64,000 nucleotides of DNA from an uncultured Clostridia bacterium (GTDB taxonomy: Bacteria > Bacillota > Clostridia > Oscillospirales > Ruminococcaceae): assembly GCA_947627235.1 (NCBI GenBank), contig CANQVG010000004.1, positions 1 through 64,000 on the forward strand, written 5' to 3'. The position numbers were made by a program, and so were the translations under genes. Each line of letters begins with the position of its first letter. Position 1 is the first letter of the stretch. The notes under the pieces are model-generated. The model was not told the origin of the DNA and did no database searches. It was given only the letters and a program-made list of their open reading frames with translations. Below are positions 26,774 to 35,078 of this stretch, one piece after another.

Positions 26774-27376
26774 ATGCTCGCTATAGCGGATTACGGCGTC
26801 GGGAACCTCTTTTCACTTCAAAGCTCACTTAAGTCTCTCGGTGAGAGCGCTTATTTTGCATCACGCCCAGAGGAACTCAAACGCGCCGACAGAATAATTC
26901 TGCCGGGCGTGGGAGCGTTCGGAGACGCCGTTAAAAAGCTCCGCGAAACCGGAATGTTCGACGCACTGAAGGAGCAGGCAAAAGCCGGCAAACCGATTCT
27001 CGGCATATGCCTCGGAATGCAGCTCCTGCTCGAAAAAAGCCTTGAATTTGGCACTTTTGAGGGTCTCGGGCTGATAAAGGGCGAGGTCAGACCTATAGCG
27101 GAAGTTATTCCAAAAGGTCTGAAAATCCCGCACATCGGCTGGAACGGACTAAGCTTTAAACCGCATCCGCTCTTTAAAAATATCCGTCAGGGCGACTGCG
27201 TATATTTCGTACACTCGTTCTTCGCAGCCGACTGTCCGTCGATCATCGCGACCACCGATTACGGCGCCAATCTTACGGCTGCCGTCGCCGAGGAAAACGT
27301 TGCGGGGTGCCAGTTCCACCCCGAAAAGAGCGGCGCGGTCGGGCTTGCAATACTCAAATCTTTCTGCGAATTTTAG
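26774..27376 (+). CDS. hisH: Imidazole glycerol phosphate synthase, glutaminase subunit
   Basis: A 200-residue class I glutamine amidotransferase supplying ammonia to HisF. The nucleophile is in LGICLGMQLLLEKS (about residue 79), and the His-Glu pair in CQFHPEKSG near the C terminus. GVGNLFSLQSSLKSLG at the start is typical of HisH. It begins two bases after hisB and ends nine bases before hisA. Confidence 0.96.
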   Translation: MLAIADYGVGNLFSLQSSLKSLGESAYFASRPEELKRADRIILPGVGAFGDAVKKLRETGMFDALKEQAKAGKPILGICLGMQLLLEKSLEFGTFEGLGLIKGEVRPIAEVIPKGLKIPHIGWNGLSFKPHPLFKNIRQGDCVYFVHSFFAADCPSIIATTDYGANLTAAVAEENVAGCQFHPEKSGAVGLAILKSFCEF

Positions 27377-27385
27377 GAGGATAAA

Positions 27386-28099
27386 ATGAAAATCTTCCCT
27401 GCTATTGACCTCATCCGCGGGAAAGCCGTCCGTCTCAGAAAGGGCGACTACGCCGAAATGACGGTTTACAGCGATGACCCCGTTTCCGTCGCTGCGGATT
27501 TCAAATCAAAGGGCGCGGACTGCATACACCTCGTAGACCTCGAAGGCGCAAAAAGCGGCGGCACTCCAAACTTTGAGACCGTGAAGCGCATACTTTCGTC
27601 AGGCAAGTTTTTCTCCGAAGTCGGCGGCGGCATAAGAAACCTCGCAACCGTAGAAAAATATCTTGAAGCCGGTGCTTCACGGGTGATTCTCGGAACATCG
27701 GCGGTCGAGGACCAAGCCTTTCTTACTCAAGCCGTGAGACTTTTCGGCGAAAAAATTGCCGTCGGGGCAGACATAAAGGACGGCTTCGTAGCGGTCAGGG
27801 GCTGGCTCGAACGGTCGGAGCTTTCACTGCGGGATTTCGCCGTGCGCATACAGGACGTCGGCGTTAATACGCTCATCTGCACCGACATTAGCCGCGATGG
27901 CGAAATGCGCGGCGCAAATCTCGGTCTATACCGGGAGCTCACACAAGGATTCAAAATGGAAATTGTCGCCTCGGGCGGCGTCACCTCTATAGACGAAATC
28001 AAAACTCTTCGCGACTGCGGAGCCGGCGGAGCGATAATCGGCAAGGCTTATTACGAGGGACTCATCTCCCTCGAAGACGCAATCGCCGCCGCAAAGTGA
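27386..28099 (+). CDS. hisA: ProFAR isomerase
   Basis: A 237-residue TIM-barrel enzyme that opens the ribose ring of ProFAR. It starts MKIFPAIDLIRGKAVRLRKGD, which contains the catalytic aspartate of strand 1. Phosphate-binding glycine motifs are EVGGGIRNLA and ASGGVTSIDEI, and the second aspartate is in CTDISRDGEM. AGGAGGATAAA precedes the ATG. Normal length. Confidence 0.96.
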   Translation: MKIFPAIDLIRGKAVRLRKGDYAEMTVYSDDPVSVAADFKSKGADCIHLVDLEGAKSGGTPNFETVKRILSSGKFFSEVGGGIRNLATVEKYLEAGASRVILGTSAVEDQAFLTQAVRLFGEKIAVGADIKDGFVAVRGWLERSELSLRDFAVRIQDVGVNTLICTDISRDGEMRGANLGLYRELTQGFKMEIVASGGVTSIDEIKTLRDCGAGGAIIGKAYYEGLISLEDAIAAAK

Positions 28100-28108
28100 G
28101 GTATTAAA

Positions 28109-28867
28109 ATGCTCAGAAAACGCATAATCCCCTGCCTCGACGTCCGCGACGGAAAGGTCACAAAAGGCATAAACTTCCTTGGAAACCGCGATATTGCTGA
28201 CCCCGTCGAGCTTGCTGACTTTTACAGCAAGTGCGGAGCCGACGAGCTTGTATTTTACGACATCACAGCGTCCGCGGAGGGACGTGCGCTCTTCACCGAC
28301 GTGTTGCGGCGGGTCGCCTCGACCGTATTCATACCGCTGACCGTAGGCGGCGGAATCAGAACTCTTGAGGACTTCGACAGGGTTCTCAAATGCGGGGCGG
28401 ACAAGGTGAGCGTCAACTCCGGCGCCATTGCCGACAAAACTCTTATCAGACGCGCTTCCGAGCGCTACGGCAGTCAGTGCGTAGTGATTTCCGCCGACGT
28501 TGCCCGCAAGGACGGCGGATACCGCGTCTACGGTCGGGGAGGCCGCGACGACACAGGCATCGACGCAGAGGAATGGATAAAATACTGTGTCTCGGAGGGC
28601 GCGGGAGAGGTCGTGCTCAACTCTATAGACACCGACGGCGTCAAGTGCGGCTTCGACATTGAAATGCTCGAAGCTCTCTGCAAAGACATTTCCGTTCCGG
28701 TGGTGGCGTCGGGCGGGGCCGGAAAAACCGAAGACTTCATAGCACTGTTCAAGGCGCTTCCGTGGGTCGACGCGGGACTTGCTGCCTCGGTCTTTCACTA
28801 TAAAGAGATTTCTATTCCGGAGCTGAAAGCTGAGCTTTCAAAATGCTGTATACCCGTAAGACTGTAA
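28109..28867 (+). CDS. hisF: Imidazole glycerol phosphate synthase, cyclase subunit
   Basis: A 252-residue TIM barrel that forms IGP and AICAR from PRFAR with ammonia from HisH. It starts MLRKRIIPCLDVRDGKVTKG, with catalytic Asp11. TVGGGIRTLEDF and NSIDTDGVKCGFD supply phosphate binding and the second aspartate. AICAR made here can be recycled through the purine genes in this window. Nine bases separate it from hisA. Confidence 0.96.
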   Translation: MLRKRIIPCLDVRDGKVTKGINFLGNRDIADPVELADFYSKCGADELVFYDITASAEGRALFTDVLRRVASTVFIPLTVGGGIRTLEDFDRVLKCGADKVSVNSGAIADKTLIRRASERYGSQCVVISADVARKDGGYRVYGRGGRDDTGIDAEEWIKYCVSEGAGEVVLNSIDTDGVKCGFDIEMLEALCKDISVPVVASGGAGKTEDFIALFKALPWVDAGLAASVFHYKEISIPELKAELSKCCIPVRL

Positions 28868-28879
28868 AGGAGATTAACT

Positions 28880-29527
28880 ATGACACTTAACGACCTTAAA
28901 TTTGACAGGGACGGGCTTATCCCCGCGATAGTAGTCGACTGCGAGAGCAAAGACGTCCTTACCCTTGCCTATATGAACCGCGAGAGCCTTGAAATCTCGC
29001 TCGAAAAGCGTCTGACCTGCTTTTGGAGCCGTTCGCGTCAGGAGCTCTGGCTTAAGGGCGAAACAAGCGGCAACTACCAACACATACAATCTGTAACCGC
29101 CGACTGCGACGGCGATGCGCTTCTCATCAAGGTGAAAAAGGACGGTCCGGCATGTCATCTCGGAACGGAATCCTGCTTTACAAACAGCGTCTTCGAGTCG
29201 GAGGACGCCGAAGAACCGTTTACCCTGAATGCGCTTTACGAGCTTATCTGCGGGCGCAAAACCTCTCCGAAGGAAGGCTCATACACCACCTATCTCTTTG
29301 AAAAGGGAATCGACAAGATACTCAAGAAGGTCGGTGAGGAGTGTACCGAGGTGGTAATCGCCTCAAAGGGCGGCGATCGACGCGAAGCGATATACGAGAC
29401 CGCAGACCTATGCTATCACGTTATGGTTATGATGGCAGAAATGGGGATAACACCGGACGAAATCAAAGCGGAGCTTGCCTCGCGCCACGTCATCGACAAA
29501 AAGGTCAAGCAGGAGAAAATGGTATGA
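28880..29527 (+). CDS. hisIE: Bifunctional phosphoribosyl-AMP cyclohydrolase / phosphoribosyl-ATP pyrophosphatase
   Basis: A 215-residue two-domain protein catalysing steps two and three. The N-terminal HisI domain (about 1-105) has [34 protein letters not shown] and the zinc motif [12 protein letters not shown]. The C-terminal HisE domain (about 115-205) has [18 protein letters not shown] and [13 protein letters not shown]. Fusion of HisI and HisE is common. AAGGAGATTAACT precedes the ATG, and the last four bases overlap the next gene. Confidence 0.95.
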   Translation: MTLNDLKFDRDGLIPAIVVDCESKDVLTLAYMNRESLEISLEKRLTCFWSRSRQELWLKGETSGNYQHIQSVTADCDGDALLIKVKKDGPACHLGTESCFTNSVFESEDAEEPFTLNALYELICGRKTSPKEGSYTTYLFEKGIDKILKKVGEECTEVVIASKGGDRREAIYETADLCYHVMVMMAEMGITPDEIKAELASRHVIDKKVKQEKMV

Positions 29528-30267
29528 TTCTGCGCGACCTTCACGTCCACACCTTCTATTGCGACGGCAAATCCTCACCTGAGGACGCCGTAAAGTCGGC
29601 ACTTGAAAAGGGCTTTGAACAGATAGGACTCATTGCGCACTCATATGTGCCGTTCGACGCGGATTCCTGCATACAGCCTGAACGCATCGCGAAATTTCAG
29701 TCTGAGGTGAAGCAGCTGAAGGAAAAATATCACGGAAGAATTGACATATTATGCGGTCTTGAAGAGGATATCTTTTCGGAGCAGAGACGCGACGGATTTG
29801 ACTACATCATAGGTTCAGTACACTATTTAAAACAGGGTGAAAGGTATATACCGATTGATTATACGCCCGAAATTCTCAAGGATATGATTGACGGATACTA
29901 CGGTGGAGACTTTTACGCCTGCGCTGAGGATTATTTTTCGCTGACCCAACAACTTGCAAAAAAGCGTCCGACAGTCATCGGACACTTTGATTTGATTAAA
30001 AAATTTTGCAGAATTATACCGTTCGACAGCCGTGAACCGCGTTATGTTTCGGCTTGGAAAAGCGCCGCAGACGCGCTTTTGAAGCTCGGAGTACCGTTTG
30101 AAATAAACACCGGCGGCATCAGCCGAGGATACCTCGACGAGCCTTACCCCTCTCCCGAAATCGCCGAGTATATCAAGGCGCACGGCGGCAGCCTGATTCT
30201 TTCGAGCGACGCCCACCTCTGCGAAAACATCGGCTTTGGTTTTAAAGAATGGGAATACCTTATATAA
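29524..30267 (+). CDS. Histidinol-phosphatase, PHP family
   Basis: A 247-residue PHP-fold phosphatase that starts [20 protein letters not shown], with the metal-binding histidines of motif I. Later metal motifs include [15 protein letters not shown] and [14 protein letters not shown]. It removes phosphate from histidinol phosphate, the role missing from the monofunctional HisB here. The ATG at 29524 overlaps hisIE by four bases and is preferred over longer frames inside hisIE. The genetic symbol is often hisK or hisJ. It closes the operon, followed by a strong terminator. Confidence 0.92.
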   Translation: MILRDLHVHTFYCDGKSSPEDAVKSALEKGFEQIGLIAHSYVPFDADSCIQPERIAKFQSEVKQLKEKYHGRIDILCGLEEDIFSEQRRDGFDYIIGSVHYLKQGERYIPIDYTPEILKDMIDGYYGGDFYACAEDYFSLTQQLAKKRPTVIGHFDLIKKFCRIIPFDSREPRYVSAWKSAADALLKLGVPFEINTGGISRGYLDEPYPSPEIAEYIKAHGGSLILSSDAHLCENIGFGFKEWEYLI

Positions 30268-30305
30268 ATCCCCGATTCGCAAGCATCGCGAAATCGGGGA
30301 TTTTT
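30267..30305. terminator. Terminator of the his operon (works in both directions)
   Basis: AATCCCCGATTCGC and GCGAAATCGGGGATT form a long stem around a short loop, followed by TTTTT on the plus strand. On the minus strand AAAAATCCCC...GGGGATTTAT could also stop transcripts of the small peptide gene. Confidence 0.85.
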
Positions 30306-30364
30306 CAAAGCCTGTATCTCTCGCCAAAGTCTGCGGTTTCGCGCGAAACATCACAAAATCAGGA

Positions 30365-30460
30365 TTACCGACAGCACACAGTATTTCTTGAGCAAAAATA
30401 CCGTCCGCAGAGCATTATCAGAGCCGCGAGTGCAGCGGCGGTTTTTCTTACATATTTCAT
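30365..30460 (-). CDS. Small Cys-rich peptide, possible signal peptide or pheromone precursor
   Basis: This 31-codon frame starts at the ATG at 30460 with a strong AGGAGG nine bases upstream and its own promoter (30483-30511), so it is probably real despite its size. The peptide begins MKYVRKTAAALAALIMLC: a short positive stretch and a hydrophobic helix. The C-terminal part, GRYFCSRNTVCCR, carries Cys22, Cys29 and Cys30 in addition to Cys18 at the end of the helix. It is transcribed divergently from an AgrA-like regulator and AgrC-like kinase. That shape and position recall AgrD-type autoinducer precursors, but no AgrB protease is in the window and the usual acidic tail is missing. Alternatives are a small membrane protein or a type I toxin. 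I do not recognise a family. Confidence 0.6.
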   Translation of the reverse strand: MKYVRKTAAALAALIMLCGRYFCSRNTVCCR

Positions 30461-30482
30461 ATAATTCCGCCTCCTATGTTAC

Positions 30483-30511
30483 AGATTAAAACCGTGTTCA
30501 TAAAATGTCAA
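30483..30511 (-). promoter_or_regulatory. Sigma-A promoter of the small peptide gene
   Basis: Minus-strand TTGACA (30506-30511), 17-base spacer, TAATCT (30483-30488), 22 bases before the ATG. The divergent promoter of the two-component genes lies only 42 bases away. Confidence 0.75.
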
Positions 30512-30527
30512 CAGCCTTGACGCAAAC

Positions 30528-30542
30528 TGCCGAAATGCGGCA
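30528..30542. promoter_or_regulatory. Inverted repeat between the divergent peptide and two-component promoters
   Basis: TGCCG and CGGCA flank AAATG, midway between the two divergent promoters. A regulator bound here could affect both. Whether it is a LytTR site is not shown. Confidence 0.35.
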
Positions 30543-30552
30543 CAAACGGTAT

Positions 30553-30581
30553 TTGCATAATCGGCGGTAATATGGTAAAAT
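30553..30581 (+). promoter_or_regulatory. Sigma-A promoter of the LytTR/GHKL pair
   Basis: TTGCAT (30553-30558), 17-base spacer, TAAAAT (30576-30581), 23 bases before the regulator ATG, which has GGAGGGAGG upstream. Confidence 0.65.
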
Positions 30582-30604
30582 AAATCGGAGGGAGGCGTTT
30601 AAAA

Positions 30605-31342
30605 ATGACGAGGATCGGCGTGTGCGACGACAACGCGGAAATTTCCGCAAAAATAGCCGGAATTATAAACGAGGCGTTTTCGACTCACGGAATCAGCTTT
30701 GAAACGGAAGCTTTTACCGACGGTTCGTCTCTTTTGAAACGGCATATGATTTCACCCTTCGACACTCTTTTTCTGGACATTGATATGCCCGAAACGGGCG
30801 GATTTGACATAGCAAAAATCTTAAGAGACGGCTTTTCTGACTGCCTGATAGTATTTGTGACGTCTCACTCGGAGCTTGTATATGACAGTCTCGACTTCCA
30901 GCCGTTCAACTTTATAAGAAAAAACTCGGACATGCCGCTTGAGGAAAGTATTCCGAAAATCGTAAGCAAGCTCGTTGCGAACCTGAGACAGGGCGACACC
31001 CTGCTCATCAAGTACAGGCTTTCAAATAAAATTCCGGTGCGAATCCGCGATATAATCTGCATAGAGTCGAGCGCTCACTATCTTAACTACAGAATCGCAG
31101 AGAAAGGAACCGTCAGACAGGTTGTATCGAGAGGAAGCATTTCGGAGTGGCAGGAATTTTTTGAAAGCTATAACTTTGCAAGGGTTCACAAGGGATTCAT
31201 TGTAAACCTTTCCCACATAAGATATTTAAATTACGGCAGACACGAGGTCGTGCTTTCGGAAGGCACAGCCGTGCCTATAGGCAAAAAATACAAATCCGAC
31301 TTAGAAGAAAAATACAGCCTGTTTTTAAGGAGAAAATTATGA
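30605..31342 (+). CDS. LytTR-family response regulator (AgrA-like)
   Basis: A 245-residue protein with an N-terminal receiver domain (1-125) and a C-terminal LytTR DNA-binding domain (about 138-245). The acidic pair Asp8-Asp9 and the phospho-acceptor Asp58 in LFLDIDMP are visible, with FVTSH as the conserved Thr region. The LytTR part includes IICIESSAHYLNYRI and FARVHKGFIVNLSHIRYL. Proteins of this build control virulence, bacteriocin or quorum genes, usually with a peptide-sensing GHKL kinase. The kinase gene overlaps its end by four bases, so the two form one operon. The target genes are unknown; the divergent small peptide gene is a natural candidate. Confidence 0.9.
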   Translation: MTRIGVCDDNAEISAKIAGIINEAFSTHGISFETEAFTDGSSLLKRHMISPFDTLFLDIDMPETGGFDIAKILRDGFSDCLIVFVTSHSELVYDSLDFQPFNFIRKNSDMPLEESIPKIVSKLVANLRQGDTLLIKYRLSNKIPVRIRDIICIESSAHYLNYRIAEKGTVRQVVSRGSISEWQEFFESYNFARVHKGFIVNLSHIRYLNYGRHEVVLSEGTAVPIGKKYKSDLEEKYSLFLRRKL

Positions 31343-32745
31343 CGCCGTATGAACTTTTTTATAACTCGTTTATAAAAAATCATGTCTTTTACACCATCCA
31401 ACTTCTCAATACAATCTGGCTATTTATTGAACTTGCGCTGTGTATATACAAAGGTTTCGCGGCGGTATATTTTGTTCGCGCTTTTTGCGGCGGAAAAAAT
31501 AACGGAAAGCTTATGAAGCCTCGCAATATCTTATTTTCGCTTCTTTACTCGCTGATACTTTTGATCGAATATTTCTTCTGCGGAATGTTTGAAAACGTCG
31601 GACTTCTGATATCCGCTCTGCCGCTGCTGTCCGTTCTTATGATATACGCCTTTTTGTTCTGCGGCAGAAAAAGGTCGGAAAAAATCATTGCTCCTCTTAC
31701 TGCGAACGGAATAATCCTCGTTGTGACAACGTTATGCAATCAGATGACGGTTGAACAGCTCGGCAAAATGCTGGAGAAATGGGTGATTTTCTCGGAAGTA
31801 GAGGAGCTATGGTCGGTGCTTTTTATCTCGCCTGTTCTGATTTACTTCGTAATGTATGTCCTGCTGATGCTGTTTCATAAGACAGATATAACCGGCAGAA
31901 AATCTATCGTTCAGTGGGCGATAGTCTCGGGAGCGCTTACTGTCAGCGTCTTCTCGGCTTTGCTGCTTTTTAAAAAATACGCCGATCACGGTAATTATAT
32001 AAAGCTGTCGCTTTTTACCGGAATCACCATCGCGAGCTTTGTTATGTCGGACGTCTTCGTGTTCCTGCTTCTGACGGACACTGTCAAAAAGAACAAAGCG
32101 GTCAACGAGCTGAACCTCTTGCGTCAGACCGAAGAATACAACCGTCAGTATATTACGCACCTGCAAAGCGAATACGAGACCGTCAGTAAACTTCGCCACG
32201 ACTGCAAAAACAGTCTCCTTATGCTGTCGGCACTTCTGGAAAACGGCGAGGCCGATAAGGCGCGTAAACAAATCAGCGACAGTCTCGGCGCCATGACAAG
32301 AACCGAGATTTTCATAAACACCGACAATCCGGTCGTAAACGCCGTCGCAAACGCGAAGCTTTCCGCCGCAAAGTCCCTCGGAATAGAGTGCGGCTGCTTT
32401 GTCATCAGGGATATTTCGGGCATAAACGACTACGACCTCTGCCGACTGCTTTCAAATATGCTCGACAACGCCATAACCGCCTGCAAAAGTTGTTCAGGAC
32501 AGCGCCGCCTTTCACTTGCGATTCGCGGCGACGAAAACTGCTATTATTTCACGGTGAAAAATTCGATATCCAAATCCGTCCTCGAAAGCAATCCTGAGCT
32601 GAAGTCGACCAAAGAAGACGTCGGTCACGGCTACGGAGTGGGAATAATTCGCGAGATTGCCGAAAAATACGGAGGCAGAAGAGACTTTTACGAAGAAGAC
32701 GGAATGTTTTGCTGCTCGGCACGGCTCTGCAAGACCGATAAATAG
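31339..32745 (+). CDS. GHKL-family sensor histidine kinase (AgrC-like)
   Basis: A 468-residue membrane kinase. Residues 10-250 hold about six hydrophobic segments, then a coiled dimerisation helix, then the phospho-acceptor His287 in KLRHDCKNSLLML, the relaxed H-box of AgrC-type kinases. The ATPase domain follows, with LLSNMLDNAITAC (N box) and GHGYGVGIIREIAEKYGG (G box). Family members sense extracellular peptides. Its partner regulator overlaps upstream, and a bidirectional terminator follows. The ligand is unknown; the peptide encoded at 30365-30460 is the obvious test. Confidence 0.88.
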   Translation: MTPYELFYNSFIKNHVFYTIQLLNTIWLFIELALCIYKGFAAVYFVRAFCGGKNNGKLMKPRNILFSLLYSLILLIEYFFCGMFENVGLLISALPLLSVLMIYAFLFCGRKRSEKIIAPLTANGIILVVTTLCNQMTVEQLGKMLEKWVIFSEVEELWSVLFISPVLIYFVMYVLLMLFHKTDITGRKSIVQWAIVSGALTVSVFSALLLFKKYADHGNYIKLSLFTGITIASFVMSDVFVFLLLTDTVKKNKAVNELNLLRQTEEYNRQYITHLQSEYETVSKLRHDCKNSLLMLSALLENGEADKARKQISDSLGAMTRTEIFINTDNPVVNAVANAKLSAAKSLGIECGCFVIRDISGINDYDLCRLLSNMLDNAITACKSCSGQRRLSLAIRGDENCYYFTVKNSISKSVLESNPELKSTKEDVGHGYGVGIIREIAEKYGGRRDFYEEDGMFCCSARLCKTDK

Positions 32746-32750
32746 AAAAC

Positions 32751-32785
32751 CCGCTGTACGGAAGACCCGTACAGCGGTGATTTTT
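32751..32785. terminator. Bidirectional terminator between the kinase and GH95 genes
   Basis: CCGCTGTACGG (32751-32761) and CCGTACAGCGG (32767-32777) form a perfect 11-pair stem with a five-base loop, followed by TGATTTTTT. Read on the minus strand it ends with GTTTTC and can stop the convergent GH95 operon. Confidence 0.88.
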
Positions 32786-32800
32786 TATATGCGTCCTGAT

Positions 32801-35074
32801 TTACTTTGCCGTAATTTCGACTTCAAAGCCCTTTTCGCCTCGAAATTCAATCAGACCGTTTTCAACGCTCACAACCTCTGCGGCTGTTGTCTTAAGCTCA
32901 AAGCCCTCGGGGACTGCGGTTCTGAAGCTGTTTCCAAGCTCCGAGACAAATTTCGCCCGACAGAGCCTGCCGTCCTTCCAATCGAAGTCGACGAAAACGC
33001 AGCCTCTCGCCTTAAAGCCCCTCACGCTGCCGTTCTTCCAGCTGCTCGGTAGCGCGGGCAGAAGCGTAATCACTCCGCCCTGACTCTGCAAGAGCATTTC
33101 GGCGATGCCGGCAGCTCCGCCGAAGTTGCCGTCAATCTGGAACGGCGGGTGCATATCAAAGAAATTCGGATAGGTGGAGCGCTCAAGGAGAGCTGCCACA
33201 TTTTCCCCCGCCTTTTCGCCGTCGCGGAGACGCGCCCACATATTGATTATCCACGCCCTCGACCAGCCTGTGTGACCTCCGCCGTTTTGCAGCCTGCGTT
33301 CGAGGGTCACTCTTGCTGCGCTCATAAGCTCGGGCGTTCTTTCATAGCTGAGCTGGTCCGAAGGATAAAGCCCCCACAGATGGGAAATGTGACGGTGTCC
33401 CGGCTCGACCTCGTCGTAGTCCTCCGACCACTCCATTATCTGACCGTATTTGCCAACCGTCGGCTTCGGGAGCTTAGGAAGCATCTCGCGAAGCTTGTCG
33501 CAAAGCCCGTCGTCTTCACCGAGAAGCTCAGAATACTCGATACAGCTTTCAAATATTTCACGTACTATCATTGAGTCCATCGTGGGCCCTACGCAGAGGC
33601 ATCCCCTCTCGCCCGACGGATGTATATAGGTGTTCTCCGGAGAGATAGAAGGTCCTGTCAGGAGCTTGCCATTGTATTCAAAGAGATAGCCCGTAAAGAA
33701 TCGGCAGGCTTCCTTGAGTATGCCGAGATACTCCCTGAGAAACTCTTTATCGCCGGTAAACTCGTAATGCGTCTTTATATGGGTGCATAGCCACGCGGCG
33801 CCCATCGGCCATATCGTCGCGGACATGCAGAGGTCCTGCGGAGCGCAGTCACCAAAGATGTCGGTGTTATGGTGGGCGCAGAAGCCCTCAAGACCGTACA
33901 TATCCATAGCAACCTTTCGACCGTTTGGCAGCATAGTCTTCAAATGCTCCAAAAGCGGCATTTCGCAGTCGGAAAGCCCCGAAACTCCCGCGGGCCAGTA
34001 GTTCATCTCGGCGTTGATGTTTATAGTATACTTAGACCCCCAAGCGGGATAGCGATCCTTGTTCCAGATGCCCTGAAGATTAGCTGGGCGCGTCCCGGGG
34101 CGAGAGGAGGATATCAGCAGATACCTTCCGAAATCAAAGTAGAGCTTTGCAAGCTGCGGGTCACTCGAAGCGCTTTTCAGACGCTCGTTTGTGGGGACTG
34201 AGCTTTTGTCTTCGCCGTCAAGTTCAAGCTTAACGCGGTCAAAATAGCTTTTGTAGTCATCTATGTGACGAGCCTTGACGGCGTCGTAGCCGAGCGCGAG
34301 AGCCGACGTCAGTTTTTCCTCGCACCACGCATTGATATCGTCGCCGAAAAAGTCGCTGCGAATCGCGATGAAAACAGTAAACTCAGTTACGTTCTCGACC
34401 GTAGTGGTCAGGTCGTCAGTCCAACCGAAGCCGTCCCAGTCGGCTGCGGTCATAACGCAGTAGCGGCAGCCGCCTTCGGGCTGCTGTATAACGGTAAAGT
34501 TTCCGACTTCGCAGACGTCCCGCTCATATTCCTCGCTCGACGGCACGATATTTATTTTTGCGCTGAATCTCTGCCCGTCAATAGAACGCTGGCGCACCGC
34601 GACAACCTGATCGGGATAGCTGACAAAATACTCCCGCTCGAATCTGCCGCCGTTTTCGGTAAATCTCACCCTGCAAACCGCTTCTTCAAGGTCAAGCTCG
34701 CGTCGGTAATCGGTATACTCACCGTGATTAAATTCGAGTTTTACGTGACCGCAGGTGTCATAGTGGCGCTGCTGGTCGGGGTGAGGATACATTGTCTTCT
34801 CGCAGAGCTTTTCCGCCTCTCCGATTTTTCCTTCCAGAAGTAGCTGCCTTACATTTCGCCAGTTGTCCTTTGAAAGCGGGTTGACCCTGTCTCTGCCGCC
34901 GCAGCCGTACCATACGGTGTCTTCGTTGAGCTGAAGTATGTCGTTTGTCGGGTCCCCGTAGACCATCGCGCCGACGCTGCCGTTTCCTATCGGCAGAGCC
35001 TCGTTCCACCCGAATTTAAAAGCCTTATCCTCTTCCGTTGGCGCGGGAGAGGAAAGCCATACTACGCTTTTCAT
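32801..35074 (-). CDS. GH95 family glycosidase, probable alpha-L-fucosidase
   Basis: A 757-residue protein without a signal peptide, so cytoplasmic. It begins MKSVVWLSSPAPTEEDKAF, and the N-terminal beta-domain has LPIGNGSVGAMVYGDP and LNEDTVWYG. The (alpha/alpha)6 catalytic part has NINAEMNYWPAG, the acidic stretch IMEWSEDYDEVEPGHRH and QIDGNFGGAAGIAEML, which match the asparagines, general-acid Glu and Asp known from GH95 1,2-alpha-fucosidase. Some GH95 members act on alpha-L-galactose, so the exact sugar is inferred. The ATG at 35074 follows GGGGTGA. It is the last gene of the minus-strand glycan operon, four bases after the aldo/keto reductase gene. Confidence 0.88.
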   Translation of the reverse strand: MKSVVWLSSPAPTEEDKAFKFGWNEALPIGNGSVGAMVYGDPTNDILQLNEDTVWYGCGGRDRVNPLSKDNWRNVRQLLLEGKIGEAEKLCEKTMYPHPDQQRHYDTCGHVKLEFNHGEYTDYRRELDLEEAVCRVRFTENGGRFEREYFVSYPDQVVAVRQRSIDGQRFSAKINIVPSSEEYERDVCEVGNFTVIQQPEGGCRYCVMTAADWDGFGWTDDLTTTVENVTEFTVFIAIRSDFFGDDINAWCEEKLTSALALGYDAVKARHIDDYKSYFDRVKLELDGEDKSSVPTNERLKSASSDPQLAKLYFDFGRYLLISSSRPGTRPANLQGIWNKDRYPAWGSKYTININAEMNYWPAGVSGLSDCEMPLLEHLKTMLPNGRKVAMDMYGLEGFCAHHNTDIFGDCAPQDLCMSATIWPMGAAWLCTHIKTHYEFTGDKEFLREYLGILKEACRFFTGYLFEYNGKLLTGPSISPENTYIHPSGERGCLCVGPTMDSMIVREIFESCIEYSELLGEDDGLCDKLREMLPKLPKPTVGKYGQIMEWSEDYDEVEPGHRHISHLWGLYPSDQLSYERTPELMSAARVTLERRLQNGGGHTGWSRAWIINMWARLRDGEKAGENVAALLERSTYPNFFDMHPPFQIDGNFGGAAGIAEMLLQSQGGVITLLPALPSSWKNGSVRGFKARGCVFVDFDWKDGRLCRAKFVSELGNSFRTAVPEGFELKTTAAEVVSVENGLIEFRGEKGFEVEITAK

Positions 35075-35078
35075 ACTG

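Noticed and set aside
30267..30365. Extension of the small peptide in another frame toward the his terminator
   Set aside because: A frameshift at about 30405 would give a longer frame running into the hisK terminator, but no sequence evidence supports a shift, and the 31-codon frame has its own stop.
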